From assembly GCA_937915885.1 (NCBI GenBank), contig CALGGP010000165.1, positions 1-31,008 on the forward strand: 31,008 bases of DNA, written 5' to 3'. The notes beneath the pieces are model-generated. The model was not told the origin of the DNA, did no database searches, and worked only from the letters and a program-made list of their open reading frames with translations. A program made the position numbers and the translations under genes. Below are positions 22,874 to 31,008 of this stretch, piece by piece (within the stretch, counting starts at the first letter, position 1; every line of letters starts with the position of its first letter). The stretch is from an uncultured Selenomonadales bacterium. GTDB taxonomy: Bacteria > Bacillota > Negativicutes > Selenomonadales > Selenomonadaceae.

Positions 22874-23625
22874 TCGAAGACATCATCACCGTTTTTTGGC
22901 GCGATTGGATCGTCCTTAAGCGCCGCCTCACCAAATTTATTCTCTCGCGCATGGTCGCCCCCGTTTTGTATCTGACTGCCTTCGGTTGGGGGCTCGGACG
23001 CTCCATCACCGTCGAAAGCGGCAGTTATCTCGACTTCCTTGTGCCCGGCATCCTCGCGATCAATTCCATGAACATCGCCTTCAATTCCATCACGCCCGTA
23101 CACGCCGAACGCATCTATCATAAAAGTCTCGAGGAATATATCCTCGCTCCGATCAATCCATCGGCGTTTGTCGTCGGAAAAATTATCGCCGCCATCCTCC
23201 GCGCGCTCATCTCTTCGATATTGATCATCGTACTCGCTTTGATCTTCGGAGCCACGCTCGAACGATTGACGGAACCGTCGACTGCCATAATTTTTTTGAT
23301 GGTGCTGATCCTCAACTCGATCATTTTCGCCGAAATCGGATTTTTGGCGGCAATGAAAATAAAGACCTACGAAGAAATGTCGCAGGTCAACACATATATT
23401 TTATTGCCGATGTCGTTTTTATGCGGCACTTTTTTTTCGACCGCAACCTTGCCGTCCACCGTCAAATTTTTTATTGAGCTGCTGCCGTTGACGCACACCA
23501 GCGCACTGTTGAGGGGACTTTCGACGGGAACAACGGCGTCGCTCGGCTCGTCGGTCGTACTGATCACTTATGCGGCGATCATTTTTTGGTTAGATTTACG
23601 AGCCTTCAGACAGTTGAGCGATTGA
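22870..23625 (+). CDS. ABC-2 type permease
   Basis: 251 aa with about six hydrophobic segments (for instance LISSILIIVLALIFGATL and AIIFLMVLILNSIIFAEIGF). The ABC-2 pattern is present: ILSRMVAPVLYLTAFGWGLG near the start, FLVPGILAINSMN, EYILAPINPSAFVVGKI, and LLPMSFLCGTFFSTATLPS toward the end. It forms the membrane part of the exporter with the upstream ATPase. It ends the operon, with the convergent exporter gene's stop 9 nt away. Confidence 0.92.
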   Translation: MIEDIITVFWRDWIVLKRRLTKFILSRMVAPVLYLTAFGWGLGRSITVESGSYLDFLVPGILAINSMNIAFNSITPVHAERIYHKSLEEYILAPINPSAFVVGKIIAAILRALISSILIIVLALIFGATLERLTEPSTAIIFLMVLILNSIIFAEIGFLAAMKIKTYEEMSQVNTYILLPMSFLCGTFFSTATLPSTVKFFIELLPLTHTSALLRGLSTGTTASLGSSVVLITYAAIIFWLDLRAFRQLSD

Positions 23626-23633
23626 GCGCGGAG

Positions 23634-24974
23634 TTATTCTTCCGCCTCGTACGCTTCCTTCAACAGGCGCTCCTGCTCCTCTTTCTTCCGACGCTCAAAT
23701 CGTCGATCCGCAAAGATGTTCGGCATCGCCACGCCGATCGCAATCCCCAATATGATCAGCACCGCGTCAACGCCCGATTGGATCGCTTGAATCAATTGCT
23801 CCGTCGACACGTCGCGTATGTTGATGATCGCAAACAACATTCGATAAATCAATACGCCCGGCACCAACGGGATCACCGACGGCACCGTCAAAACTTGCGT
23901 CGGCGCGTGCAGCCAATGAATTGCGTAGAGGCTGATGATGCTCACCAGCGTCGAGCCGATGAATGTCCCCGCCACCGACGACCAGCCCAACGTGAATACG
24001 CAAAAGTTTCGAGTGCAGACCGCGATCACTCCGCCGATGCCCGCCGCAAACAATAATCTCGGCGGCAAATTGAACAGGATCGAAAATCCCATCGCGCCCA
24101 TCGCCGCGCACGTCACGAAGCGCGAGTAATCATTGTCCGGCACCATGTGCAGTTGAGTGAATGCGTCGAGACTGACCGCGTTGATCGCAAACACAATCCC
24201 GAACGTCATCCCGCCGATCACGAGCGACGTGTGAATGAATCGAGCCGCGCCGCTGATCAGATAGTTGTTGATCATGTCGCTGATGGCATTGATGAGCGGA
24301 ATGCCCGGCACGAGGAATAACGCCGACGCGATGATCGGATGCCACGGCGTGGTCGTCGGCAGAAAATGCGCGAAGAACGCCAACGCCGTCGCACCGAACG
24401 CCGCAAACGCCGTCGTCATGTACGCGTTGATGCCGATCTTGTGACAGTATATCTGGACGAATTTGCCGAACATCGAGCAGACGGCGGTGTAGAAAAATGC
24501 GTTGAGGTCGCAACCGAACAGTCCGCAGAACGCGCCGCACGCAAACCCCGTCGCCAAGATCACTTGCCACTCGGAATAATATCTCGGCTTCGACGCGATC
24601 GTCTTCAAATTGTCCTCGTACTCCTCGAGTGTGTAATGATCGCGGAGCGCGCGCCACGTCAATTTGCTGATCGCCGAAATGATCCGCATGTCTACCGCGT
24701 GTTTGAGACATTTTCTGAAGTTGGTGTAGGAGTGAGTTTCGTCGCTGATGTTGAGCATCAAAGTCGTGTACATGATGTGGAGATTGAATTGCTTCTCGTC
24801 GATGCCCATGTATGCGGCGACGCGTTTCATGTCTCGAATGATGCGGCGGGTGTCGGCGCCGTTCTCCATTAACAGTTGCCCCGTCGTCAGAAGCAGCTCG
24901 GTTTTTTTGCCGATCGCCGCATAGGTCTCGTGGAGGACGTTTTGTTGCTCGCGATAAGATTTCGTCTCCGTCAA
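23634..24974 (-). CDS. Fused threonine/serine exporter family protein (ThrE/YjjP-YjjB)
   Basis: 446 aa from a TTG start with AAAAGGGGGCG upstream. The N-terminal DUF1212/YjjP-like part (about 25-270) starts with LLLTTGQLLMENGADTRRI and contains a soluble section before the first membrane helices. The C-terminal DUF3815/YjjB-like part (about 290-425) includes IPLVPGVLIYRMLF. About ten hydrophobic segments in total. ThrE of Corynebacterium exports threonine and serine; the E. coli split pair YjjPB exports succinate, so the substrate is uncertain. The fused form with a cytoplasmic tail (RRKKEEQERLL) is common in Firmicutes-type bacteria. Confidence 0.9.
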   Translation of the reverse strand: MTETKSYREQQNVLHETYAAIGKKTELLLTTGQLLMENGADTRRIIRDMKRVAAYMGIDEKQFNLHIMYTTLMLNISDETHSYTNFRKCLKHAVDMRIISAISKLTWRALRDHYTLEEYEDNLKTIASKPRYYSEWQVILATGFACGAFCGLFGCDLNAFFYTAVCSMFGKFVQIYCHKIGINAYMTTAFAAFGATALAFFAHFLPTTTPWHPIIASALFLVPGIPLINAISDMINNYLISGAARFIHTSLVIGGMTFGIVFAINAVSLDAFTQLHMVPDNDYSRFVTCAAMGAMGFSILFNLPPRLLFAAGIGGVIAVCTRNFCVFTLGWSSVAGTFIGSTLVSIISLYAIHWLHAPTQVLTVPSVIPLVPGVLIYRMLFAIINIRDVSTEQLIQAIQSGVDAVLIILGIAIGVAMPNIFADRRFERRKKEEQERLLKEAYEAEE

Positions 24975-25145
24975 GTGATCGCCCCCTTTTAAATCATAAT
25001 ATAGCAGTCAATAATTCAATGCAAGAAAAAATTTTTCCGCCTGCCAACTGTATTTTACTTAAGTTTTTTTACCGGCGATCGAAAAAAAAAAACGAACTCT
25101 AAATTTATGTTGGAAGGAATTTGCATTGGAAAGGATTGATGCTTT
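24975..25145. other. AT-rich divergent intergenic region
   Basis: This 171-bp gap lies between the divergent exporter and RTX genes and holds an 11-A tract near 25083 and small palindromes (AAAAATTTTT, ACTTAAGT). A weak TTGCAT-17-TATTAT pair could serve the minus-strand gene. For the RTX gene I see only a GGAAAGGA ribosome site about 11 nt before the ATG and no convincing promoter. Confidence 0.4.
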
Positions 25146-25772
25146 ATGGCGAACATCAACAACACGACGAACGACACTCTGATCAGCGGCTCCTACTACG
25201 CCGACGCGATCGTCAATCGCGGCGAAAACGTCACCATCGACGGCGGGCTGGGTAACGATGTGATCAGTCTGAGCGGCTCGAAACAGGTCGTCAAGTACTC
25301 GGGCAGCAACGATACCATCTACGGGCTCGGCGATGACGACATCATTCGCCTCACGAATACTTTCAGTAATTACCCGATCTGGGCAAATGTAAAGTTCAGT
25401 GGCTCCGATATTGTTTTGCGTGCGTATGACGATACGTCGCTCACGCTAAAGAACGCCGTCGGCAAAAAATTTAAGATGATTGATGATGACGGCACCAACC
25501 TTTTCATGTCAACCGATGGAGTAACGATCTCGAACGAATCGGACTATGCTTTTTATTTCGCCCCCTACTTGGAGAATGCAGTTACCAAAAATATTGTCAT
25601 AAAAAGCGGAGATCATATAGAGCTGTCCGGCATAGATAACGTCACCGTCATGTCGATCGGCGGCGATGATTTGATCAGTTTGGGCGGCTTGAAAAATTTC
25701 ATTGTCTACGAATACGGCAACGACACCATCTACGGGCTCGGCGATAATGATACTGTCAAGCCTCACGAATGA
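25146..25772 (+). CDS. RTX calcium-binding protein, N-terminal fragment before frameshift
   Basis: 208 aa ending in a premature TGA. Begins MANINNTTNDTLISGSYYAD with RTX-like turns (GGLGNDVISLSG, GSNDTIYGLGDDDI). It contains one full copy of a ~137-residue unit (IWANVKFSGSDIVLRA..., SLTLKNAVGKKFKMID, LENAVTKNIV), then starts a second copy (YGNDTIYGLGDND) and shifts frame. There is no N-terminal signal peptide, as expected for type I secretion. It should be read as the start of the same protein as the next entry. Confidence 0.85.
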   Translation: MANINNTTNDTLISGSYYADAIVNRGENVTIDGGLGNDVISLSGSKQVVKYSGSNDTIYGLGDDDIIRLTNTFSNYPIWANVKFSGSDIVLRAYDDTSLTLKNAVGKKFKMIDDDGTNLFMSTDGVTISNESDYAFYFAPYLENAVTKNIVIKSGDHIELSGIDNVTVMSIGGDDLISLGGLKNFIVYEYGNDTIYGLGDNDTVKPHE

Positions 25773-28700
25773 TTTCCGTGAGCACCCGCTCTGGGCGAAT
25801 GCAACGGTCAGCGGCTCCGATATTATTTTGCGCGCGGGTGACGAAGTTTCTCTCACGCTCAAAAACGCCGTCGGTAAAAAATTTAAGATGATCGATGCGG
25901 ACGGCACCAATCTTTTCGTGTCAGCCGACGGAGTAACGATCTCGAACGACTTGAACAGGGATTGGGAATTCACTCCCTACTTGGAGAATGCAGTTACCGA
26001 AAATATCGTTGTAAATAGCGGCACGGGCAATGATACCATTACACTCCCCAATGTGGCGAACGGCACCATCATGTCGAGCGGCGGCAATAATCGGATCAAT
26101 TTCAGTGCCGGTTCCAGTGATAATTACAAATCAGGGTACGGCAATAATGCGAAGGTACAAACCGGCGCGGGCAATGACGAAATTCTCATCGGGACGACGG
26201 GATATGTGACGGTTATCGGAGGCGCGGGCAACGATACAATCACCATTAGAAATTACTACTACGGTGATCAGACTCAAGCCAAAAAAACTTATAACATCGT
26301 TGACGCAGGCGCGGGCGATGATATCTTCACCGACGGGAGGAGCTATGATGATGGCGGCTACTTTTATGTGAGCAATACAATAACGGGCGGCGACGGAAAC
26401 GATTCGATCACAGTCTCCGGATATAACTCGATGATTGATGGCGGCAACGGTAATGATTTGATCAAAAACTACGGGGCCAACTCAACGACTGACGGCGGCA
26501 ACGGCAATGATACGATCGAAGGCCGCGGTCTGATTGTCGGAGGCGCGGGCAATGATCTGATCTCAATCGGCAGCTGGGGGGCGAATTACTCAACCATCAA
26601 CGCCGGCAAGGGTGATGATACCATCAAAATATCCAGCGATGGCGAATACTTCAACCGCGTTGTGCTTGAATATGCGGCGGGCGACGGCAATGATGTCATT
26701 GAACATTTTTCGGGCGGTATCATTCATCTTACGAGCGGCTCGGTCTCGAGTGCCGGGCTCAACGGTTCGGACGTCATGCTTAAGATCGGTACAGGATCGA
26801 TCCGCATCAAAGATTATTCTTCTTATTCCTCGCCGATCGTCGTAAAAGATGCTCAAAATAAATTTTCTGCCTGGTATTGCACCGGCGAGCCGTCCTCGTT
26901 GATAAAAATCGGAGCCGAGTCGTACGTCATCAATGATGGCGAATACGACAGAGCTTTTTTCAACAGTCTCTCGGATACGATCCTGACATTCGATGACACC
27001 GGTCAATACCGGGACGTTTTCAACTTCGGATCGAACGTCGAGATCAATAGAACCGGTGATGCACACTCAGAAAACATCGTAAATTACGGCGACAGTACGA
27101 CGCTCAATGTGAGCGGCGGCTACGGCAATATCGAAAATCTCTTCAACACCGACGTGGTGCTCAACATAACCGATTACTCGGGCGAGATTTATAACAGCGG
27201 CTCGAATGTCACCATAAACGGTGGCGGTTGGTATCTCACTAACACCGGAAACAACGTTCTAATCAATGTCAGAGTGTATGACGAATGCGGCGGCGGCAAT
27301 TACGGCTCGAATGTTACGATCAATGCCGGCGCGGACAATGATTGGATCAATCTCTACGGCAGCAATCAGGTCATTAATTATTCGGGCGGCAACGATACCG
27401 TTTACGGCATTACGTCCTCCGATAAGATCAAAATCGACGGCGCGTATTCGACAGTCGCTAACGGCGATAATGTGATCGTCAATGTCGGGAGCGGATCCCT
27501 CACTCTCCTCAACGCAAAAGACGTGGCGCTCGACATTTCCGCCCCCTCCGACATCGAAGAGTCTGATTCGTTGTCGAGCGGCATTATCTACGATCCCAAG
27601 AAACCGTCGACGATCCTCGTCACAAATCCGTTCAGCGGAATGGTCGACGCCGCAAACTACTCCGATAAAGTCACGATGATCGATGCCTCCGCCGATTCAA
27701 ATCCCGTCACACTCAAGAGCGGCGACAAGTCGACGGTGCTCAAGGCGGGCAACGGCGGCTCGGTGCTCATCGGCGGCAAGGCGGCTGATAAATTCTACGG
27801 CGGCAACGGCGTCGACGTCTTTACTTACACCGTCGGCTCGAGCGGCGCTGATAATTTTTACGACGTCGGCAAAGAAGACATTGTTTCGATCAGCGGCTCA
27901 ACGCTCGATAAGCTGCACTTCGTCGACAAGAAAGACAGCGTGACGATCACTTTCGACGGCGATGCGAAGTCCAAGCTCACCGTCAGCAAAGTTAAATCCG
28001 AAGATCCGCTCACGCTCAACGTCGGCGGTGAGACTTTTGTCTACGGCGCGCTCCCGTCGGGCGTCACTTACGACAAAAATGATGCGAAGACGGCGCTGAT
28101 TGTCGGCTCGACGGCTGCGGACGGGGTGACGGTCAACGCGGCGGAGATCGTGTCGACGGCGAAAACGCTCAACGGGTCGGCAGCCTCGGGCGCGGTGTAT
28201 TTGATCGGAAATGACAACGCCAATGTGATTACGGCGGGCTCGGGCGGCTCGACGCTTTACGGCGGTCACTCGACAAAGGCGGTCGCCGACAAATTGATCG
28301 GCGGCTCGGGCAAAGATGTATTCGTCTATGCAAAGGGCGATGGCGCCGATGTGATTAACGGTTATAACGCGGCGGACGGCGATATCATCAGCATCGTCGG
28401 CGACGCGTCGATCGATAAGAGCAGTTTCAAAGAGAGCGGCAAAAATGTTGCGCTCACCGTCGGCAGTCAAAAGCTCACGATTAACGACGTGCAATATAAG
28501 CCGATTGTGGTGGTCAACGGCAACGACACCGTTATATTCAATGAGACGGTGGCGGGGCTCGATTATAATGAAAAACGTACGGCGCTTTTGATTTCCGATC
28601 CGTTCGTCGGGACGATTGCGGCGGACGATTATGCGTCGTCCATCGTCACGCTCGACGCCACGAATAACACCGGCGAGATCACTTTGATTGGCAATAAGAA

Positions 28701-29709
28701 GGCGAAGGTGCTCGTCGGAGGCGCGGGCTCGACGACGATGCACGGCTCGACGGCGGCTGATGTGTTTTACGGCGGTTCGGGTTCTGATACATTCGTTTAC
28801 TCGGTGAGCGGCGGCAAGGATCAGATTGTCGGTTTCGACAGCGCGAAGGATAAGATCAAAATCGTCGGCACTTCGACGTTGACGGCGGCTAACATTGCCG
28901 AGAAGGGCAGCGATGTGATCCTGACGGTCGGCAAGGGCTCGATCACATTGAAAAATCCTTCGCGCGGGACGCTCACGATCGAGCAGGACGACGACAAGAC
29001 GATCAGTTACACGCCGCTTGCGACGGGCTTGACTTACGACAATAAGAAAATAAAGCTGACAGCCGATAAAAAATTCAGCGGCGTGATTGAAGGTTATGCG
29101 TCGACGGTTGAGGAGATCAGTGCGGCGAGTGCGACGGACACCGTGTCGATAGTCGGCAACGATAAGAATAATGTGTTGCGAGCATCGAAGGGCGGCTCGA
29201 CGCTTGACGGCGGCAAGGGCAATGATACGCTCGTCGGAGGCGCGGGCGCTGATCTGTTCGTGTACAACAGCGGCAATGATCTGATCACCGGCTACTCGGC
29301 GGCTCAAGGCGACGTGATTGATCTGCAGGCGGCGGTCACCGGCAGTTCCGTCGCTAAGTCGGATGTCGTGTTGAAATTCGGCGACGATGCGTTGACGATC
29401 AAGGGCGGGCTGAACAACGCGATTGACATGATCGATGTCAACGGCAATCAGAGTACGTATTTATTTACGGGCTCAGCGATTTATAAGATGACGGCGCTCG
29501 ACAGTGATTTGACGGAGGCGTCCGGCGGCGGTGCGGAGCTTTTGACGGAGGATTATTGGTTTGAGCCGTCGTCGTTCGAGAGTGATCCGCTTGAGGGGCT
29601 GCTTACGTCGAAGGAAGTCTCACTCGATCTGTCGACGGAATTCAAAGATGCGTTCAAACAGCCGAACGTCGAATTGGCGAGTGCGACAAAGCATCGCGAT
29701 CAAAAGTAA
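25747..29709 (+). CDS. Large RTX (hemolysin-type calcium-binding) secreted protein, main part
   Basis: About 1,320 residues in the frame that continues after the shift; the ATG at 25747 is only the first available, and the true start is 25146. The first ~350 residues carry many nonapeptide GGxGxDxx repeats (GGAGNDTITI, GGDGNDSITV, GGNGNDLI) that bind Ca2+ in a beta-roll. The second half has four ~155-residue modules, each with GLxYDxxK, a glycine-rich VL.GG.GGST..GG turn and GADxFVY. The C-terminal ~60 residues (ELLTEDYWFEPSSFE...) are acidic and non-repetitive, probably the type I secretion signal. No transporter genes are adjacent. The role may be as surface layer, adhesin or toxin; no enzymatic domain is visible. 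Confidence 0.87.
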   Translation: MILSSLTNDFREHPLWANATVSGSDIILRAGDEVSLTLKNAVGKKFKMIDADGTNLFVSADGVTISNDLNRDWEFTPYLENAVTENIVVNSGTGNDTITLPNVANGTIMSSGGNNRINFSAGSSDNYKSGYGNNAKVQTGAGNDEILIGTTGYVTVIGGAGNDTITIRNYYYGDQTQAKKTYNIVDAGAGDDIFTDGRSYDDGGYFYVSNTITGGDGNDSITVSGYNSMIDGGNGNDLIKNYGANSTTDGGNGNDTIEGRGLIVGGAGNDLISIGSWGANYSTINAGKGDDTIKISSDGEYFNRVVLEYAAGDGNDVIEHFSGGIIHLTSGSVSSAGLNGSDVMLKIGTGSIRIKDYSSYSSPIVVKDAQNKFSAWYCTGEPSSLIKIGAESYVINDGEYDRAFFNSLSDTILTFDDTGQYRDVFNFGSNVEINRTGDAHSENIVNYGDSTTLNVSGGYGNIENLFNTDVVLNITDYSGEIYNSGSNVTINGGGWYLTNTGNNVLINVRVYDECGGGNYGSNVTINAGADNDWINLYGSNQVINYSGGNDTVYGITSSDKIKIDGAYSTVANGDNVIVNVGSGSLTLLNAKDVALDISAPSDIEESDSLSSGIIYDPKKPSTILVTNPFSGMVDAANYSDKVTMIDASADSNPVTLKSGDKSTVLKAGNGGSVLIGGKAADKFYGGNGVDVFTYTVGSSGADNFYDVGKEDIVSISGSTLDKLHFVDKKDSVTITFDGDAKSKLTVSKVKSEDPLTLNVGGETFVYGALPSGVTYDKNDAKTALIVGSTAADGVTVNAAEIVSTAKTLNGSAASGAVYLIGNDNANVITAGSGGSTLYGGHSTKAVADKLIGGSGKDVFVYAKGDGADVINGYNAADGDIISIVGDASIDKSSFKESGKNVALTVGSQKLTINDVQYKPIVVVNGNDTVIFNETVAGLDYNEKRTALLISDPFVGTIAADDYASSIVTLDATNNTGEITLIGNKKAKVLVGGAGSTTMHGSTAADVFYGGSGSDTFVYSVSGGKDQIVGFDSAKDKIKIVGTSTLTAANIAEKGSDVILTVGKGSITLKNPSRGTLTIEQDDDKTISYTPLATGLTYDNKKIKLTADKKFSGVIEGYASTVEEISAASATDTVSIVGNDKNNVLRASKGGSTLDGGKGNDTLVGGAGADLFVYNSGNDLITGYSAAQGDVIDLQAAVTGSSVAKSDVVLKFGDDALTIKGGLNNAIDMIDVNGNQSTYLFTGSAIYKMTALDSDLTEASGGGAELLTEDYWFEPSSFESDPLEGLLTSKEVSLDLSTEFKDAFKQPNVELASATKHRDQK
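25750..25762 (+). other. Single-base frameshift site in the RTX gene
   Basis: The two internal repeat copies are offset by 411 bp before this point (TACGGGCTCGG at 25320 and 25731) and by 412 bp after it (GGAGAATGCA at 25571 and 25983). One extra base therefore lies in the second copy, around TGTCAAGCC. There is no homopolymer. Confidence 0.85.
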
Positions 29710-29750
29710 AAAAAGACGCCACGAAGGGCGCAAATGATGTATGGGGCTGA

Positions 29751-30659
29751 TTATTTTTTGAGGCGCGCGGAAAATTTTTCGATCAACTTTACCGGTCGAT
29801 AAGATTCTTTCGCCTTGCGCAAATTTGGCAGCCCCATGTCTTCTTCCCGATTGATGTATTTCATCTTCGACCACGCCGACGCCGCGAACGCCTGATTGAT
29901 CGCCGCGTACACTCCTCGGATCGACGCGTCCGCCTTTTCGACGTGGATCACCGCCGTATCTTCATTCAATTGCTCGCCGAACGTGAACGCCACGATCCGA
30001 TCGTCGATCTTGATCGCCCCGCCCTTCAGATTGAAGTCGCCGAAGTTATTCAGCACCTCGATGATCGCATTGTGCTCGTCGTCGAGAAACGGATCGTTCG
30101 GCAACTCCGGACTGCGGAGCTCGTACCAACTCTCGAGCACCTCGCGACACTCCGGAATGATCGCGCACGTGATCGACACATACTCCGCGAACGGATAATC
30201 CTTATAAAACGCGTTGACGTGATTTTTTTTCGAGTGAAACTTGCGCCCCGACAAATTGATCAAATCGTCGGCAAGATACACATAGTCGAAGTTGTTTTCG
30301 ATCTTCTCGATCTCGAATTCGGCGTCGGGATATCGATTGAGCTCGTCGACGAAAAATTGTTCGACGCCGCCGATCGAAAATTCCAAGCCGTGCTCGTCAA
30401 ACCACTCGATCAAATTTTTGATCGCCGACTGCATTTTGTCATCGGCTCCGAACGGCTGAAGTGCAAACGTCTCGCCGTGCCAATCGGCAACCATATACAG
30501 CACGTCGTCACACTCGATCCAACGCGTGTTGTACGGCTTGCGCCACATGTATAAATTCGTAAAATTGAAGTGCGCGTTCTCGTAGCGCCGCGCTCGAAAA
30601 TATTTATCGAAGGTCGGCTTGTCCGCCTTCTCCAATGCTTTAAACTCTATGTCAAACAA
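29751..30659 (-). CDS. DUF2156 / phosphatidylglycerol lysyltransferase C-terminal-like protein
   Basis: About 302 aa. The open frame runs further upstream only through purL in a wrong frame. The family normally begins just before IEFKALEKADKPTFDKYF, so the start is near 30648-30659. I use TTG 30659, but a GAGGAG site touches it, and ATA at 30650 would have better spacing; the start is unsure. The fold is a double GNAT-like domain: YRARRYENAHFNFTNLYMW-like entry, GRKFHSKKNHVNAF in the middle, and a typical end INREEDMGLPNLRKAKESY. MprF-type relatives transfer aminoacyl groups to lipids; this soluble form has no membrane part and its substrate is unknown. Confidence 0.82.
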   Translation of the reverse strand: MFDIEFKALEKADKPTFDKYFRARRYENAHFNFTNLYMWRKPYNTRWIECDDVLYMVADWHGETFALQPFGADDKMQSAIKNLIEWFDEHGLEFSIGGVEQFFVDELNRYPDAEFEIEKIENNFDYVYLADDLINLSGRKFHSKKNHVNAFYKDYPFAEYVSITCAIIPECREVLESWYELRSPELPNDPFLDDEHNAIIEVLNNFGDFNLKGGAIKIDDRIVAFTFGEQLNEDTAVIHVEKADASIRGVYAAINQAFAASAWSKMKYINREEDMGLPNLRKAKESYRPVKLIEKFSARLKK

Positions 30660-30663
30660 CTCC

Positions 30664-31008
30664 TCAACCAAAATATTTGATACCCGCGGCGAAGATGGGC
30701 TGAACTTTATTGCCGTCGATGTTCCGATAGAGATCATCATCAACGCGTTCGGAGTGCGCCATCTTGCCGAAAACTTTTCCGTCGGGCGAAGTGATCCCTT
30801 CGATCCCGAACACCGATCCGTTGGGATTGAACGGCAGTGACATCGTCGGCTCGTCGCGATCATCAACGTACTGCGTCGCGATCTGACCGTTCTCCTCCAG
30901 CCTGCGGATCCAGTCCGCGGGAGCGACGAAGCGTCCCTCGCCGTGGGAGGCGGGATTGACATAGACGCCGCCGGGCTGTGCCAGGGCCAGCCAGGGGCTC
31001 TTGTTGCT
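30664..31008 (-). CDS. purL: Phosphoribosylformylglycinamidine synthase, C-terminal end (partial)
   Basis: The last ~114 codons of a gene that enters from the right edge. The frame reads SNKSPWLALAQPGG, SHGEGRFVAPADWI, NGQIATQYVD, NPNGSVFGIEGITSPDG, VFGKMAHSER and IFAAGIKYFG, then TGA. This is the glutaminase (class I GATase) domain end of the single-chain FGAM synthase: the SHGEGRF motif carries the catalytic-triad His and Glu. It converts FGAR to FGAM with glutamine and ATP in purine synthesis. The downstream DUF2156 gene begins at or just past its stop. Codon style changes within this fragment near 30,850-30,890. Confidence 0.9.
   Translation of the reverse strand, partial: SNKSPWLALAQPGGVYVNPASHGEGRFVAPADWIRRLEENGQIATQYVDDRDEPTMSLPFNPNGSVFGIEGITSPDGKVFGKMAHSERVDDDLYRNIDGNKVQPIFAAGIKYFG

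Noticed and set aside
22124..23625. ABC ATPase and permease as the type I exporter of the RTX protein
   Set aside because: This is an ABC-2 export pair. Type I systems need a fused ATPase-membrane protein plus HlyD-like adaptor, neither of which is here.
27898..29307. 469-aa minus-strand open frame opposite the RTX repeats
   Set aside because: The periodic antisense of TCG/GGC-rich repeats produces an Arg/Val-rich translation with no family features.
25146..29709. Regular repeats as a CRISPR array
   Set aside because: The repeats are coding (RTX nonapeptides), lack constant-length spacers and have no cas genes nearby.
1..31008. tRNA, rRNA or tmRNA genes
   Set aside because: I found no cloverleaf-type arms, CCA ends or rRNA signature sequence in any intergenic gap.

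Overview
The window looks like chromosomal DNA of a Negativicutes bacterium, probably Selenomonadaceae (Selenomonas, Mitsuokella, Anaerovibrio and relatives). This is an inference from the gene set and cannot be proven here. Pointers are a eukaryote-type hexokinase, sigma-54, a CNNM/CorC-type membrane protein, many TTG starts behind strong GGAGG sites, and diderm-type exported proteins including a large RTX (calcium-binding nonapeptide) protein.

Layout. (1) 1-2520: a palindromic intergenic element; an internally deleted phage-type DUF5131 gene with a DUF5049 gene; a convergent two-gene unit of a small protein plus a retropepsin-like protein; and a PhzF-family enzyme. (2) 2521-7155: a second palindromic element, then the CNNM/CorC-type protein, hexokinase and rpoN on the + strand. 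(3) 7180-9924: a minus-strand operon of a chemoreceptor followed by a periplasmic sugar-binding lipoprotein, with no permease or ATPase. (4) 9925-12020: a highly structured leader, an unrecognised 221-aa protein made of two copies of one domain, a nested hairpin, and a dTDP-4-dehydrorhamnose reductase with a clear terminator. (5) 12043-20729: a cupin, a DUF218/YdcF-like membrane protein, then an expanded family of exported or anchored TPR proteins interrupted only by thymidylate kinase. Most of the secreted ones share an N-terminal LPP20/FlgT-like domain. One paralogue is broken and one is embedded in a recent tandem duplication. (6) 20726-23625: a tightly overlapping operon of RNase M5, RsmA/KsgA and an ABC-2-type exporter. 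(7) 23634-24974: a fused threonine/serine exporter-family protein on the minus strand. (8) 25146-29709: the RTX protein, split by a single-base frameshift that can be located precisely because it lies inside an internal repeat. (9) 29751-31008, minus strand: a DUF2156 acyltransferase-like gene downstream of the 3' end of purL, which runs off the window.

The base and codon style changes sharply. From 1 to about 12,020 leucine is mostly CTG and lysine AAG. From about 12,040 to 30,850 leucine is TTG/CTC, serine is mostly TCG, and AAA/AAT and GATCG runs are common. The last ~150 bases, inside purL, look like the left part again. Since the middle block carries housekeeping genes (tmk, rnmV, rsmA, the end of purL), either a large chromosomal exchange or a chimeric metagenome assembly is possible.

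The most novel-looking content is the TPR/LPP20-like envelope protein cluster between YdcF and RNase M5, followed by the retropepsin/small-protein pair and the duplicated-domain protein behind its structured leader. All coordinates come from reading the sequence by eye; no database search was run.
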